NCBI GenBank assembly: GCA_023078555.1
Contig: CM041201.1
Coordinates: forward strand, 811,213 to 875,212
Reading direction: 5' to 3'
Origin: Ulva prolifera
Lineage: Eukaryota > Chlorophyta > Ulvophyceae > Ulvales > Ulvaceae
Length of the DNA stretch: 64,000 bases
The position numbers and the translations under genes were made by a program. Below are positions 1 through 11,275 of the stretch, one piece after another (within the stretch, counting starts at the first letter, position 1; every line of letters begins with the position of its first letter). Under the pieces are notes generated by a model that worked only from the letters and a program-made list of their open reading frames with translations, searched no databases and was not told where the DNA came from.

Positions 1-1131
1 GCGATGGAGCATCGGGTGCTTGTGCTGTGAGTGCTTGAAGCCACGATGGGTTGCGCATGGCACGGGTCAGATGTCCTCTCACCAACCCCCCCACAGCCGT
101 GGACTCTACAATCACATGCGCGACGCTGACATGTGAGACACAGCAACAGGCAGGAGAACGACACACTGCCACCTGCTGGACTGTATTCATGCAGATAGGT
201 GAGCACAGCATAGCCAAGCAACAGCCCCGCTAGCATAAGCTGACTACATGTACTGCGCACCCAGTAAGCCATGAACACGATGATCTTCAGTATTGAGCTG
301 AGCTGAGCTCTGAGCTCGACAACGAGAGCGCTAAGACTGCGACGGACTCGTGTCAGTGGCAGGTGGATGTGCAAGGTGGCAGGTGGATGTGCAAGGTGGC
401 AGGTGGATGTGCAAGGTGCCAGGGGAATGTGCCAGGTGGCAGGTGGATGTGCAAGGAACAGTAAGCTGCATTCTGGAGCAGCGAACAGCAGCAACGCCAG
501 AGGACACACGCCACGGCCGACCCGTGCCGGTCAAATAGCATCAGATGCGGCGGAGACAATGGCAATGCAGGGTGTATCCTGACCAAGCATGGAGGGAGGG
601 CAGCAGCTCAGGCCCGTTTGCTCCATGCAACGGGCGGGCTTGGCAGTCACTGCGTCTCTGTGGTATCGGTCCACCAGGGCCGCAGTCATGAAGTATTCCG
701 TGCTGCTTCCAATGAACAGCCTTGTCCATGAAGCATTGGCAGTGCAACTGTGGAGGTGCCTGCTCGTGGGCAGCGGAATGGCCAGCGAATAGATGGCTCC
801 AGCCAACAGCCGAGATGCGGCCGGCCGTGCTGGCGAGTGCACACAGGATGCTTGCCAGAGTGTGTACCGCGGAGAGGGCACGCACCGTCGATCAGCGATG
901 GTGCAAGGTCACTGATGTCTGGTCCCAGGATGGGGATGTGGACAGTGACCTTGCTGCTGTCTGGCCACTGCTGGAGGACCCTGCGAGCCCCTGAGGAGCA
1001 GTCCAGTGTGCGCTCAAAGCGCCACTGCAGCAGCAGAGCACGACGTTACGCACAAGATCGAGTGCTAACAGTTGAGTTCGAGCGAGGATGAGTCAGTACA
1101 AGCGAGAGAGAGGTCTGCCCCTGAGCAGGCA
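1..1131. other. no confident gene; minisatellite-bearing flank
   Basis: Apart from the minisatellite and a short run of GAGCT-type repeats near 296-318, I see nothing I can assign. Short open frames on both strands (for example 531-885 minus and 722-1091 plus) overlap each other and show no recognisable motif. Confidence 0.4.
356..455. repeat. 20-bp minisatellite, five units
   Basis: Five head-to-tail 20-bp units of the type GTGGCAGGTGGATGTGCAAG. Units 1, 2, 3 and 5 are identical and unit 4 carries several substitutions. There are no spacers, so it is a tandem repeat and not a CRISPR array. The 20-base period is not a multiple of three and no confident gene covers it. Confidence 0.9.
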
Positions 1132-2052
1132 CTATTTGACCTGAGGCTCAGGCTGCACTGGATATCTGCATGGTTGATGTGTGACATCAGACCAGTCATG
1201 ATGGTCTCCATGCTGGGCTTGAGTCAAGCTTTTGTGGGGGACACAGGGGCTGCTGAAATTAAACCGCTGTACGCCCACACGAGTCTGCAGAGACCTGGCT
1301 GACACATAGCACATGCGGTGTTGGTCCGAGGCAGATGGCAGATGCTGCTGCTGAACTCAGGGCGGAATGTGTTGCGGCTTGTATGTCAGGATGTATGGCC
1401 AAGTGAGTTGATCAGGGCGGCATGATGGAGAGCTGCTAAAGTGAAGCTGCAGCGGAAACCGCACCTGAATACCCATCAGCTGTCCGTCCATTGTTGTGTG
1501 CATGTCAAGGCGATGCAGTGCCTGGAGGCTTGCCTCGAAGCATCTCGCTGGGAGTGAGATCATGGCATCACCGGCCAACTTTTCACCTGTGTTGTTCTCG
1601 ATGCGGAGCTGGTACATCCTGCAGAAGCAAAGTAGTACACGTTCAAGCTGCCTGCCGAATGCAAGCATCACAGGATCCCACTCATGTCAGTTTATCAAAA
1701 CGTCGTATTGCGTGATTGCAGCGGACCTGTCCGCTGCGGCCAATTCATTGAGTTGAGCCACAGTGGTCTCTGGTATGCTCCAGTCAAGTCGTAACTTCGA
1801 CTTGGGTTGTATCTGCAGATGCTCAACAAATGATACAGCTGCATGGACAGCATGAGGGTCCATCGCTAGCAACAATTCGGCCACACGCAATACGACGTTC
1901 ACCTCATGTGCTACAGAGCCTGTGATCAATCCAGCGTCCACAAATCCATTCCCAAGATTGTGCTGCAATTTAATTCGAATCTCTACATCAGCAAAAGCGC
2001 CACAAGCCAAAGCACACCAGCAAGCGGCAATGAAACACAACGGACCCAGCAT
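1132..2052 (-). CDS. EMC10-like ER membrane complex subunit (probable)
   Basis: Three exons read on the minus strand: 2052-1727, 1618-1465 and 1284-1132, with agreeing splice phases. The product starts with a hydrophobic signal-peptide-like segment (residues 1-21, MLGPLCFIAACWCALACGAF then AD). A stretch containing KLQHNLGNGFVDAG follows, and then YQLRIENNTGEK. Next comes a segment in which a lone Cys sits in SLPARCFEASLQ, followed by HTTMDGQLMGI. That order resembles EMC10, whose luminal domain has an LEHSL-like start, FYRIR, a conserved Cys in a PAC-like motif and a VD..GNV.G strand. EMC10 is a subunit of the ER membrane insertase complex. The third exon and the C-terminus are uncertain: I do not see the C-terminal membrane helix found in animal EMC10, so more exons may lie at 500-1130. 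The assignment rests on by-eye similarity only. Confidence 0.45.
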
Positions 2053-2492
2053 AGCGCTTGAACGTGGACTCTGCCACCACTCACGTCAGCATGCAGGTGT
2101 ATTGATATGCAATGACAGAATCAGCAACGCAACAGTTATTACGAGCCATTCTGTGTGAATCAAAATCGAGATCTTGTGCACTGCATTGGAGTGGGGAAAG
2201 TCATTGGGCGGAGCGTCGATGCGATTGCATGCATTTCGTCGGCCTGTCGGGACGTGCTCACAGGTCTCCTCTCGACAGATCATGCTGTGCGATAGCAAAA
2301 TCTTTGAAAATCGATCGTGATGTGATGCGCGTTCGGCATGATCGCTTGTGTCGAGCCCGTGAAAAACAGCCGGACTGCACAGCTGGCTCCCTGTAGCACA
2401 GCACTTAACAGTTGATGCAACCGCGCAGAATATCTGCCGATTTTAGATACGCTCTAATCTCAGCTGCTGTTTAGAAATCTCCTCCAATCACA
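2053..2492. promoter_or_regulatory. shared 5' spacer of a divergent gene pair
   Basis: A 440-bp gap separates the start codons of the EMC10-like gene (minus) and the SMIM8-like gene (plus), so it must hold both promoters and 5' UTRs. I see no clear TATA box or other defined element. Confidence 0.4.
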
Positions 2493-2813
2493 ATGAGAAA
2501 TGCCTCTAGTGGACTGATCCGTCTTGTGCCATACACTGTATCGACGCCTCTGACTACCCGAGGCATCAGCACTTGCTGTCAGAGCAACGCAAGCAGCAAA
2601 GTAAGCGGTGAACATGGCAAGTCCTCCACACGGGTGACTGAACCGAAGCAAGCTGGTGAAGATGTTGCCACGACAAAGTGGGGCTCACCGGCTTTCAGAG
2701 TGCTGAACTTCGAGCTCTACACCAAACCAACTGGCTGGAACAGGCTGCTCGGGTATACAGGCACCACAGTATTCCTGGGAATCATGGGATACTGGACGTT
2801 CGCAGGACAGTAG
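2493..2813 (+). CDS. SMIM8-like small single-pass membrane protein
   Basis: Single-exon frame of 106 residues from ATG 2493 to TAG 2811-2813. The first ~60 residues are rich in Ser, Thr and Arg with few acids (RNASSGLIRLVPYTVSTPLT near the start), like a mitochondrial presequence. The C-terminal third reads FRVLNFELYTKPTGWNRLLG and then a hydrophobic helix ending GYWTFAGQ. The pattern R..N.EL..KP followed closely by one membrane helix and a Gly-Tyr is that of small integral membrane protein 8 (the DUF4500 family), whose function is poorly known. Family proteins are about 95-100 residues, so the length fits. Targeting to mitochondria is inferred from composition only. It lies head to head with the EMC10-like gene. 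Confidence 0.5.
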   Translation: MRNASSGLIRLVPYTVSTPLTTRGISTCCQSNASSKVSGEHGKSSTRVTEPKQAGEDVATTKWGSPAFRVLNFELYTKPTGWNRLLGYTGTTVFLGIMGYWTFAGQ

Positions 2814-4654
2814 CGACTCGCAATAGCGATGTGCACGGTGCTGTAGCCTAGGTGGCAACAGCCCTCCATGTCCTAGTGAATGCAGCGGTCTGATAAGCCC
2901 ACCGGTGCCCTCGATTGCGATCTCACTGTACTCTCCGGCTACCTGCCTTGTGCAGATGGGAGTCAGGATGTGCGTGCCAGAAGCCTTGCAGAGCCATGAT
3001 GATGCTGGGCAGAAGCGAATAGATGCCAATTGTCCTGCTCCTGTCAGTGGGGGGTCAGCAGGCAGCCCAGATACTCCATGGCACTGTCCATACAAGTTTC
3101 TGTATGGGTGGCAAGTGCAGATCACATAGCTGCAGTGTATGGCACGTAGTTGGCAGGCGCAAGCCCGGCTGTTGCCAACATGTCGACACCCCTTCATCAG
3201 CTGCGCAATGGCCTGATTCAGCTGCACAACTGCATAAAACCAGATGAGCATACGTGGAATTGTATACTACCATATTCGTGGAGTTGTCTACAAAACAGCG
3301 GATCAGCGACACATTCTGTGTCTGCTCTGAGAGACACTCTTGTCAAGAGTGGTAGCACAGAGAATTTCCGAGTGGTGAATGGATGATTGTACACACTGTA
3401 GCAGATGTGTAGCACGTTGACACTGTCAGAGCTACCCACAGTGAGTGGGCACTAGATGACAAAAAAATGTACCATGTCAGAGAATTGATGGCTAATAGGT
3501 TGTGCTGAGCATTGGCCTACGTGAGGGGATCCTCTCAGATTGTCCATGTTTTTGTGTATGTTGAAATCTGGCTCGAGATGGATGGTCACACATGTATGAC
3601 CATGCAGTTTCAACTGCAACGCTGTCTCCACCACAGCATGCATGCAAGACATTCGAGTGCGTTGATCAAAACACCTGTTCTTTCCATTATTGTGAGATAG
3701 TGCTCAGGAGTTGTTTTTATTGTATTGTACATATATTTTTAGCAAATGGTCAGTACTGTGATATTGTCGTACTGAAATATGAATTATACTCAGTTGCTGC
3801 TCAACTGGATACTAGTTACGTGAGGTTAGCACAGCGGGACAATTGTGTTTTATGCAGACAGACTGTTTCACAATGTTACGAACATGTATATGTCTTATGT
3901 GGAACATTCTGAAAACATCTTGGCATGGTGGCTGGTTGCTTTCAATATCAAACTGTAAGATTGGAACATGCATACATTGTAGATATGAAACATCATGCTT
4001 CAATACCACTGCTTTATTGTTACACAGTGTCAACAATATCCTTTGATACATACATGGATCAACCAGGAAATGTACCTTGTTTCAAAGATTCAGTAAAACT
4101 TATCATAGGTTTTTTTACATACAAACACGATGGATTGTGTAACCAAGTTACTGCTGTTTTGATACAGTGTGACATAATGTATGTACCAAGAGGACCATGG
4201 ACGTAAAATAATGCGTACGTAACATGGATGTGAAACAATGCGTAAGGGACACATGTTTCCTGTCAATCTCGTAATATAGCCATGTATCCACTGTAAAAAA
4301 CGGTAAATGTATGCCCTTGCCACTTTGCTCCTATTTGGTGCATGGTCCAATGATGCCACATTGTACCAAACCATAGACCACATTGTGCGAAATTGCCTTG
4401 ACTGTGATTACAACAGCCTTATTCTCACACACTATTCAACACATCCGAACTGTTATGCAACTGTCACAGCCGAAAACCAAACCTTTCAGCTTCTACCACA
4501 CATCAACATCAGTGGCTACAACTGGCCACGTCATCATTTTGCCAGTTCAGACGTGTTTCGCCAGCACCCCCCCTGCACCAGACCTACAGCCAACGACCTG
4601 CAGGCCTGGCACGTGTAAACACTGCTACTATGCATCATTCTGTGAAAAATTACC
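2814..4654. other. AT-richer spacer without a confident gene
   Basis: This stretch, especially 3250-4500, is visibly more AT-rich than the rest of the window. It contains only short overlapping frames. It lies between the SMIM8-like gene and the 3' end of the MATE gene, so part is probably 3' UTR of one or both. Confidence 0.4.
4408..4412 (-). terminator. candidate TGTAA poly(A) signal of the MATE gene
   Basis: TTACA on the plus strand reads TGTAA on the minus strand, about 245 bases past the MATE stop codon. TGTAA is the standard green-algal poly(A) signal. A five-base match can occur by chance. Confidence 0.35.
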
Positions 4655-6934
4655 CTAGGGAGTTACTAGTGCTGGCATAGGCAAGCTCTGCACACCCCGA
4701 GCAGTCTTGCGAGCCCGGCGACGCCAACCAAATGCCTCTGCAACAACACTCGTATTCGAGTGTGTGCCAAGGTGGTGCACGAGATGCACTCCTAACCGCA
4801 CACCAAACATAACTACCATACCCATCCAAATACCTGGCAACCCCAGGCCCTGTGAGGTACACCATTGCAACCACCCGACTGTGCCAGCCAGCCCTGCAAG
4901 ATTCACAATTGGCAGGTGGTCGTAGTCATTGCTGCCTATGCTGATGCCGTCAAGTGACATAGCGAGCGAACAGAGCACTAGCGCGGAGAACGCGGGTACT
5001 GCCACAGATTGCATCGTTGCAGCAATGAGGGGATCGGGGGAAAACGCTCCGGCGCCGAAGAGGAACAGACCAGCGCAGGCACCCGCGACGGCCAGGCCGA
5101 GCGAAGCCGCGACACCTGCGATGCACCGCGTTAGCAGAAGCACGCGTGACTTGATGCCACGGTCGCGCGCGATGAGGGACTGTGCACTGACCGATAGGGG
5201 CTCCGGGAAGTACGAGAGGAACCAGAAGAGCTGCAGGCAGACCTGATGCGAAGCGGCGATGACAGTGCCCTGCGCTGTCGCAACGCCGGTGATGAGCGTG
5301 TACGCAGACATACTGAAAATAGTGCGAGAGAGCAACACCGAGGCCATGCCGATGAATGGTTCCAGATCCGGGAGCTTGGGTAACCCCTTCCACTTTAACG
5401 CGACCGACTCCCCTTTCAGTCCCTGCATCAGCTTCATACGTCGGAATAGAACATATCGTCAAAACCAGACATGGACAAACTCACATGTAGTGGACACAGC
5501 TGGAAAAAAATTCACCTCAAGTTAACAGGGCACAGATATGAACACAGGCCCTGTCAGGCTGACAGGAATTCACAGTAAAGACAGCGTGGAGTCCTCACCT
5601 GGCGCCTCAATTTGTTGAAGAAGTATAAGGCACCTAGCCATTGCGCGATTGCTGTTGCCACAGCTGCACCAGCGCAGCCCATGCCTTGGCCAAGGATGAG
5701 CCACACATCCAAGACCACATTCAGCAGTCCCACCCCGGTGAACACCAGGAGTGGTGATAAGGAATTTTGTTGCCCAAGGCAAATTCCTTGGCAAACATTC
5801 ATGATCATGACTGCCGGCGCCGCGAGGGCCCGTACAGACAAATACGCTAACGCTGCGGGCATCATCTCCGCACTGGTGCCCATAGCAGCCAGCATGTGCT
5901 CCCCGCCACCGATGAGACCGGCGGCGGTGACGATACCACAGATGACAGCGAACGTCAAACTGTAGCTGACTAGTTTCTGGTTCTCTTGTTCCCGTTGCGC
6001 GCTTTCTTCAGCGGTAATTCCGGCTGCACTTGGGCTGTTGCTGGCCAGCTTATTTGTGATCGTCACGCCGACGAACTGAAAGACCTGCAAAGCCCCACCA
6101 TTTCAGTCATATTCAAACACATAATCAAAGCGACACAATACAAGGTTTGGTCTGTTCAACGCGAACAGCGCGGAGTGTCAGTACGCAACACGAATGCTTG
6201 GTACGTGTTCACCAACTTTCGAATTTGGCACGAACTGCGCTACACGAAGCAAGCAGATAGCTACTCTTTATCAGCAATAAACCAATCCCTAAACTGGCTG
6301 ACCTATCGGACGGTCGCTGCGTCGAAGCACCTTGCACGAACAAATCACGTACAGTGTGTGTACGTGCAACGCAGGCCGAGAGTCTCGAACTACCCAGCAA
6401 CAGGTTGACGTCAAGCGTTTGATCTGCGGATCGCACCAAGAAAACGAGATTGAAGATCGCAGTGCAAGGACTCAGAGCGGCAAGTTGTACGCTCTGGCCT
6501 GCTTGCCCCACACATGCGGTGTCTGCTAAACTGCAGATGGGATCGGCAAGCACCGACCCCAGTGCTGGTATTGACAGAGCAGCGATTTCACGTAGCGCGG
6601 ATTTCGCGTCGCTGGGCGGGGGTGTGATGTAGGCCGCTCGCTGGTAGCTAGCATCGGCGACCTGTGATGCCGCGACTTCCTCCTCTTGTGCCGTGTACAG
6701 CGCCGGCTGATACGTGACGCCTTGCTGGTGTACCGTGTCTATACTCGGTGTTAAATTGAGCGATAAGCTGTTTTCTTGCACAGCACCAGCGCGTACATCG
6801 CCAGAGTCCCGTCGATGCGCTAGTGAAGGCGCAAACTGGTGCGATTGCTCATGATGCTCTTTCACAGCATAGCAGCTACGTAGACGAGGACGGAATTGGC
6901 GTTTGCTAGTAATTGGTTGAGCTGCAGAGATCAT
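4655..6934 (-). CDS. MATE-family efflux transporter, probably plastid-targeted
   Basis: Three exons on the minus strand, 6934-6437, 6084-5599 and 5422-4655 (stop TAG at 4657-4655), all joined in phase 0 to give 583 residues. Residues ~1-110 are polar and Arg/Ser/Gln-rich without membrane helices, like a transit peptide (MISAAQPITSKRQFRPRLRS). The MATE core starts with ALREIAALSIPALGSVLADP, then LADTACVGQAG. The second exon carries the ITNKLA segment, the LSVRALAAPAVM helix and the LGQQNSLSPL turn typical of the DinF/EDS5-like branch. The third exon ends with hydrophobic helices and a basic tail. MATE proteins are cation- or proton-coupled antiporters for organic compounds; the EDS5/DTX45-like branch sits in plastid envelopes. 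The substrate cannot be read from sequence. I chose the ATG at 6934 because it precedes the transit-like region; an upstream in-frame start at 7033 (TTG) is less likely. Confidence 0.85.
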
Positions 6935-9671
6935 TGTTGGAACCTGATGTGGATCTAAGGAAAAGAGCTGAACGTCGGTGACGTGAGAATGAGTGTAGTG
7001 GAAGTAAGACGTACACAGGTGCGGTCGCTGCAAGAAATGTATCCACGGTCGTATACGTATTGTGTGACACTCTCACGGGTGCCACTGGTATATGTACTGG
7101 TCGGGAACGACGCAAAAGGTCAAATTGCACAGAACCACCGCTCGCAGCGGCCACATTCTGTGCGCACTTTGTGAGGGGCACGCTTTTGTACGCAGTTTGG
7201 AGTGTGCATGCTATCCATGCATTGGCCCACACACGCGAAGAAGCCTCCGTGAAGTAGTACGTAATGGCTTCCTCGTCCCATTGGAAATCGACGAATGGTG
7301 AAAAAAGAAGCTGCGTGTCGTTAGTCGCTGGCTGCTGTAGCGAGCCGACGAATAGGTAGCAGTTGCTGGGATGGAGTCGTCGTGCCGCAGCGTGCCCATG
7401 TGTGCTGCGGAGTTTTCAACAACAAAATATGGAAGCCGATGTTACCACAAAGGCTGCAGCTCCTGTTGTGACGTGCCTAGACCTGCCGGATGTCTTTCAT
7501 CCAACATGTTTCAAGTTTCAATGTCTGTGTTACAAGTGTCTGTGTGGCCTGTCCGTGATGGCAGTTGGTAGAGTTTCACGGTCTGCATTCAAGTCGCATA
7601 GCACTGCTTGGTGTGTCGTCACTTGCCCGACATTTACATTCTACAATTCGCGATTACGAGTCTGCGTGTCAGTCGCGCAGTCGTGCTGGTATGGCCTCGG
7701 CTCGGGTGCCTTGTGCGACTGATGCTGCAGCTCAAGATGATCGTAATTGATATATGCTGCAACATTGAATTGATCGTGGTTGAGCACGAATACCACGGAG
7801 TTTGTGAAGGGACGATTCGATGTTTCACCGGAGCATATGATAGGCGCGCTTGCCATATTACGCGCTTGTCCTGCTGCTTGGACTTCACCTGCCGTGACTG
7901 TATCATACCGTCGCTCTCCGGACTAGCGTAGCAAGCTCGCCTCCCTTAATCATCCCGTCGAGCCTGATGAGCCCGCATGGTGCATCATGAAGCGACATTG
8001 CCCTCGTCATGAGCTGCGCTGGCGTCAATGTCCTTCCTGCGCATCACCCGTTCACGCGATTGACATCGCATGCAGCTACCACAGCCCTGTGCACATGCAG
8101 TGGTGCTGGCAGAAACATTGCTTTGCGTTGCTACGTCGCGGTAATCCATGCCGAGGTGAACTATGGCCGGAAGGCGTGAGAGTTGCTGCCGCGCATACCG
8201 TTCGACGCGCGTGGCTTCGTCAATAAGCGCAAATTCGTCAGATATATGAAGCCATCAAATCAGGGTCTGGTTTCTGCCTCTTCTGTTTACAGTGAAACTC
8301 AAGAAGGCCGACACGACTCCTCATCTCGCTGCATAACAACAGAGCACCATCCGAATTCCGACACGTGCTTGCATAAGGAAATCTTGACAGACCGAATTGC
8401 TGACTCGCCATTACATTAATTGATGCATTCTGCATCCAGGGCATGTTGGAATGCGGAGACGTATGTCTGCATTCCGCTGCCCATCATGAAATGTCGCTGT
8501 TCTGGAGCGACGCCCTATGTCTTACTGTTACGCCACTTGGAAGCGTTGATTGCAACTGCAGTGGTAATAGGAAAAAACCGCCTATGAACGTGAAACATGT
8601 CTGCTCAAGTGCATTCCGTCATTGGAGATGCAAGACATCAGTGACACATTGACCCGAATTTGCCAATGCCAATGACGGGCATGTATATGAAAAAGGAGCT
8701 TTGCGATCTTCATCGTCGTGCGCTTGGAGGATGCTTCGTTGGTCATCGTTACCTACAGCGGGTCCTTGCTTTGGCTAGGCTTGGTGTCGCCGCGGCCTGG
8801 CAACTGCATGTTGTGGAACTCAGTTGCATCGAAGTCAGGGTCGTTTAGTGTGTGCTGAGTTCGCTCTGCACAGCTGCATCTCCATGCTCTCGCCCTGTCC
8901 TGACCTGCGCCACTGGGTCGCAGAGCGCAGCGCGCTTGTATCGCGATCAATCCGCACTCCCCCAGCATTACCGTATGATTGACGGCGCACCATCAGGTAC
9001 TGGCAATGTGTCAACGTGAGCTGCCCCGACAACGTGCGCTATCTGAGCAACTGCATCGACAAACACGTACCCCCTGGAGCGGTAGCCGCTGGCACTGTAT
9101 GTATCCGACACAGCCGCAGCATTCAAGAGCTCACATTGCTGATGAAATTTGTAGCATGGGATGCCGTGTGCACCAAGGGGACCGGGTGTGGACAACGGTT
9201 GCTCGCATACGTTGACCTTGCATGGTGTACGGGTGTGTTGTGGGGCTATGGCCTTTGGGGCCTTGTTGTTTGTGTCTCAGATAGCTTCCAGGCAGTCGGC
9301 TTTGCTTTCTGTTTCCTGTCAAATATGGCCTCAGCATCATTATCAGTGTCCAGCTGCAGGCCTCTCCATGCCAATAGCATTTCTGCCTCGTGTCTGGTGG
9401 CTGTACCTTCCGATTGCTACCCTCCATGCTCAGGGCCGAGAGCCAGGGCCACATTCATATTTGATGGAGTCGGTGTGATTTTGTTCTGTGCTCTATGGCA
9501 TGACCTCTCGTGCACTTCGGTGCAGATGCCCAGCTAGAGAGGGCTGTCTGAGGTGCTGTGTTCCAGATGGAAGAGAACACCCAACGTGTGTGAGCCCTGT
9601 GTTACAAGGACAAAGCCACCACATCGACCAGTGGCCAGGCTCCCGGTCGATAGGAGATGGCACTGTGTACC
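6935..9671. other. no recognisable gene
   Basis: This is the 5' side of the MATE gene and beyond. Frames such as 7363-7722 (plus) and 8183-8419 (plus) are open but short, Cys/His-rich and overlap frames on the other strand. I could not match them to any family. A weak possibility is a plus-strand gene beginning at ATG 7429 (MEADVTTKAAAPVVTCLDLP), divergent from MATE, but its continuation is unclear. Confidence 0.3.
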
Positions 9672-9770
9672 AATGTTGGGTCGCTCTGCAGCATTTTCAA
9701 GGCTGCCACTCAAAAAATAGACCTGGATATTTGGAATTGTTCTATGTGATCGGGCCCGATGACCCAACAC
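9672..9770 (+). mobile_element. MITE-like element, copy 1
   Basis: About 98 bases bounded by inverted ends: (A/G)TGTTGGGTCG at the left and GACCCAACAC at the right. The interior contains GCAGCATTTTCAAGG and GTGATCGGGCCCGAT. The same sequence occurs in opposite orientation at 10665-10762. No coding capacity, so it would be non-autonomous. Confidence 0.65.
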
Positions 9771-10419
9771 TGCTGTGTACACAGCCGTACTCCTTGGCTT
9801 TGGTGTGCTTATTCATTGCCCTGGCGGTGCTCCCGGCCTCTCCAACTTTGTCCTTGCAACACAGCAGTACTCCACATTTCCAGAGACCTGGCCGGTCGAA
9901 TCTGGTTGATCGCCGGTGCTTTGATCACATTTGTCTGCCATGTCGAGCAGATTCCATGGAGGGGCACAACCATGCGGCAAATGTGCATGTTCACAGCCTG
10001 AAAGCAGCATCAATCTGTGCCTGGTCACTCAGGGTGGACTTCTGCTCAGGCACGCCGGCAGCACCCAGCCCATGCAACGCCATGACTGGTCAACTCCTTT
10101 GCCCTGGCATGCACGGCCATAACCGTGATGGGAATTGATCCACAACTGACCAGCTGTGCAGTCCACTGCAGACTCTGAAACCTGGAAGGAAGGTTCACCA
10201 CCAAGGAGTGCATGTGTTGCAAGGACAAAGCAAGCAAGGCGGGTAGCACCGCGAGCAGCAATCAGGGGAATCGCACACCATACAACAAGCCACACGCAGC
10301 ACACACCATCACACCCACGCAACGTCAGCACCCGCGCCGACCACAGCCACACAGCCACCACCACGGAGGGCCTTCCAGGCACTGCGCATGTAATCATGCA
10401 TATGCACATTACGGTGGCG

Positions 10420-10530
10420 CGGTGGTGCGAGCTCGTGCCCGGCCTAGTGCCATGAATGCGTGAATGGGTTTGAGAATGCATTCCGAGAAGCGGTAGTCGG
10501 CCCGGCCTCTGCCCTGACGTGTAAGTACAT
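10420..10530 (-). repeat. dispersed repeat A, truncated copy
   Basis: Read on the minus strand, this contains CAGAGGCCGGG, CTTCTCGGAATGC, CATTCATGGCACTAGGCC and GGGCACGAGCTCGCACCAC. The last two are almost identical to segments of the copies at 36031-36372 (plus) and 52921-53270 (minus). Only the first ~110 bases of the repeat are recognisable here. Confidence 0.65.
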
Positions 10531-10664
10531 TCTTTCATGTGTCACACAGACAGAGTCGGGGAGGCTGGTGGCACCGCAGGACCTTTTTGTTCTCCCCCAT
10601 GCATGGGCGACGGGAACAGGAACACCCACGCCACCGCCAGCCGCCGCACGGCCACCGCACACCA

Positions 10665-10762
10665 GTGTTGGGTCGCCGGGCCCGATCACATGTAACAAAT
10701 TCCGAATATTCAGGTCTAATTCTGGGTGGCATCCCTGGAATCGCTGCAAAGCGACCCAACAC
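10665..10762 (-). mobile_element. MITE-like element, copy 2 (inverted)
   Basis: 98 bases with perfect inverted ends, CAGTGTTGGGTCG (starting two bases outside) and CGACCCAACACTG. It is the reverse orientation of copy 1 at 9672-9770, with about three quarters of the interior matching by eye. I see no convincing target-site duplication. Confidence 0.65.
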
Positions 10763-11107
10763 TGCCGCACACGCCCAGCGTAGTCCGCGGGCGCCAGACA
10801 GGCGTCATCGCATGCCCCGTCAGTACTCCCCATGCACCGGCGTCATGCCACTCTTGTTGTGCGATAGAGTGCACGGCGCAGCCCTGTCGCCGTGGCTCTG
10901 AGTGGATGTGAAGACGGTGCGTGGCCTCCGCTGTTGCAGTGGCCATGCATGCCCGTGGCCATGCCGTGCAGGCTGTGCTGTCTTCGCGAACCTGCACACG
11001 CTAGCTCCCATTGACCGAGATTGTTCCTTTCTCTCTTGAGTGGCATGCCTGGATTTGCGCGTTGCATTGCGTTGCGACGGCAATGCATTCAATAAGAAAA
11101 TGTAGTA

Positions 11108-11122
11108 CCCCCCCCCCCCCCC
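11108..11122. repeat. 15-base C homopolymer
   Basis: Run of 15 C. Similar runs occur at 38129-38142 (C) and 39877-39889 (G). Such tracts are error-prone in sequencing. Confidence 0.95.
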
Positions 11123-11275
11123 TTACAAAACCGACCCCCCTGCTCCTCTGTGCATTGTGGTGCGTATGCGGGTGTTGCCGCAAATCCAGGCGATGCCATT
11201 GGCTACAAGCAGGTGGCAGAGATATCCCACGTGCGCCATGGTAACCTGGTTCGTGCCTTGCGTCTGGTCGCCTCG

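Noticed and set aside
356-455. Possible CRISPR array
   Set aside because: Units are contiguous 20-mers with no unique spacers; it is a minisatellite in a eukaryotic genome.
9488-10138. 216-codon plus-strand open frame
   Set aside because: It runs through MITE copy 1 and reads Cys/His-rich sequence with no motif; frames on the other strand are equally open.
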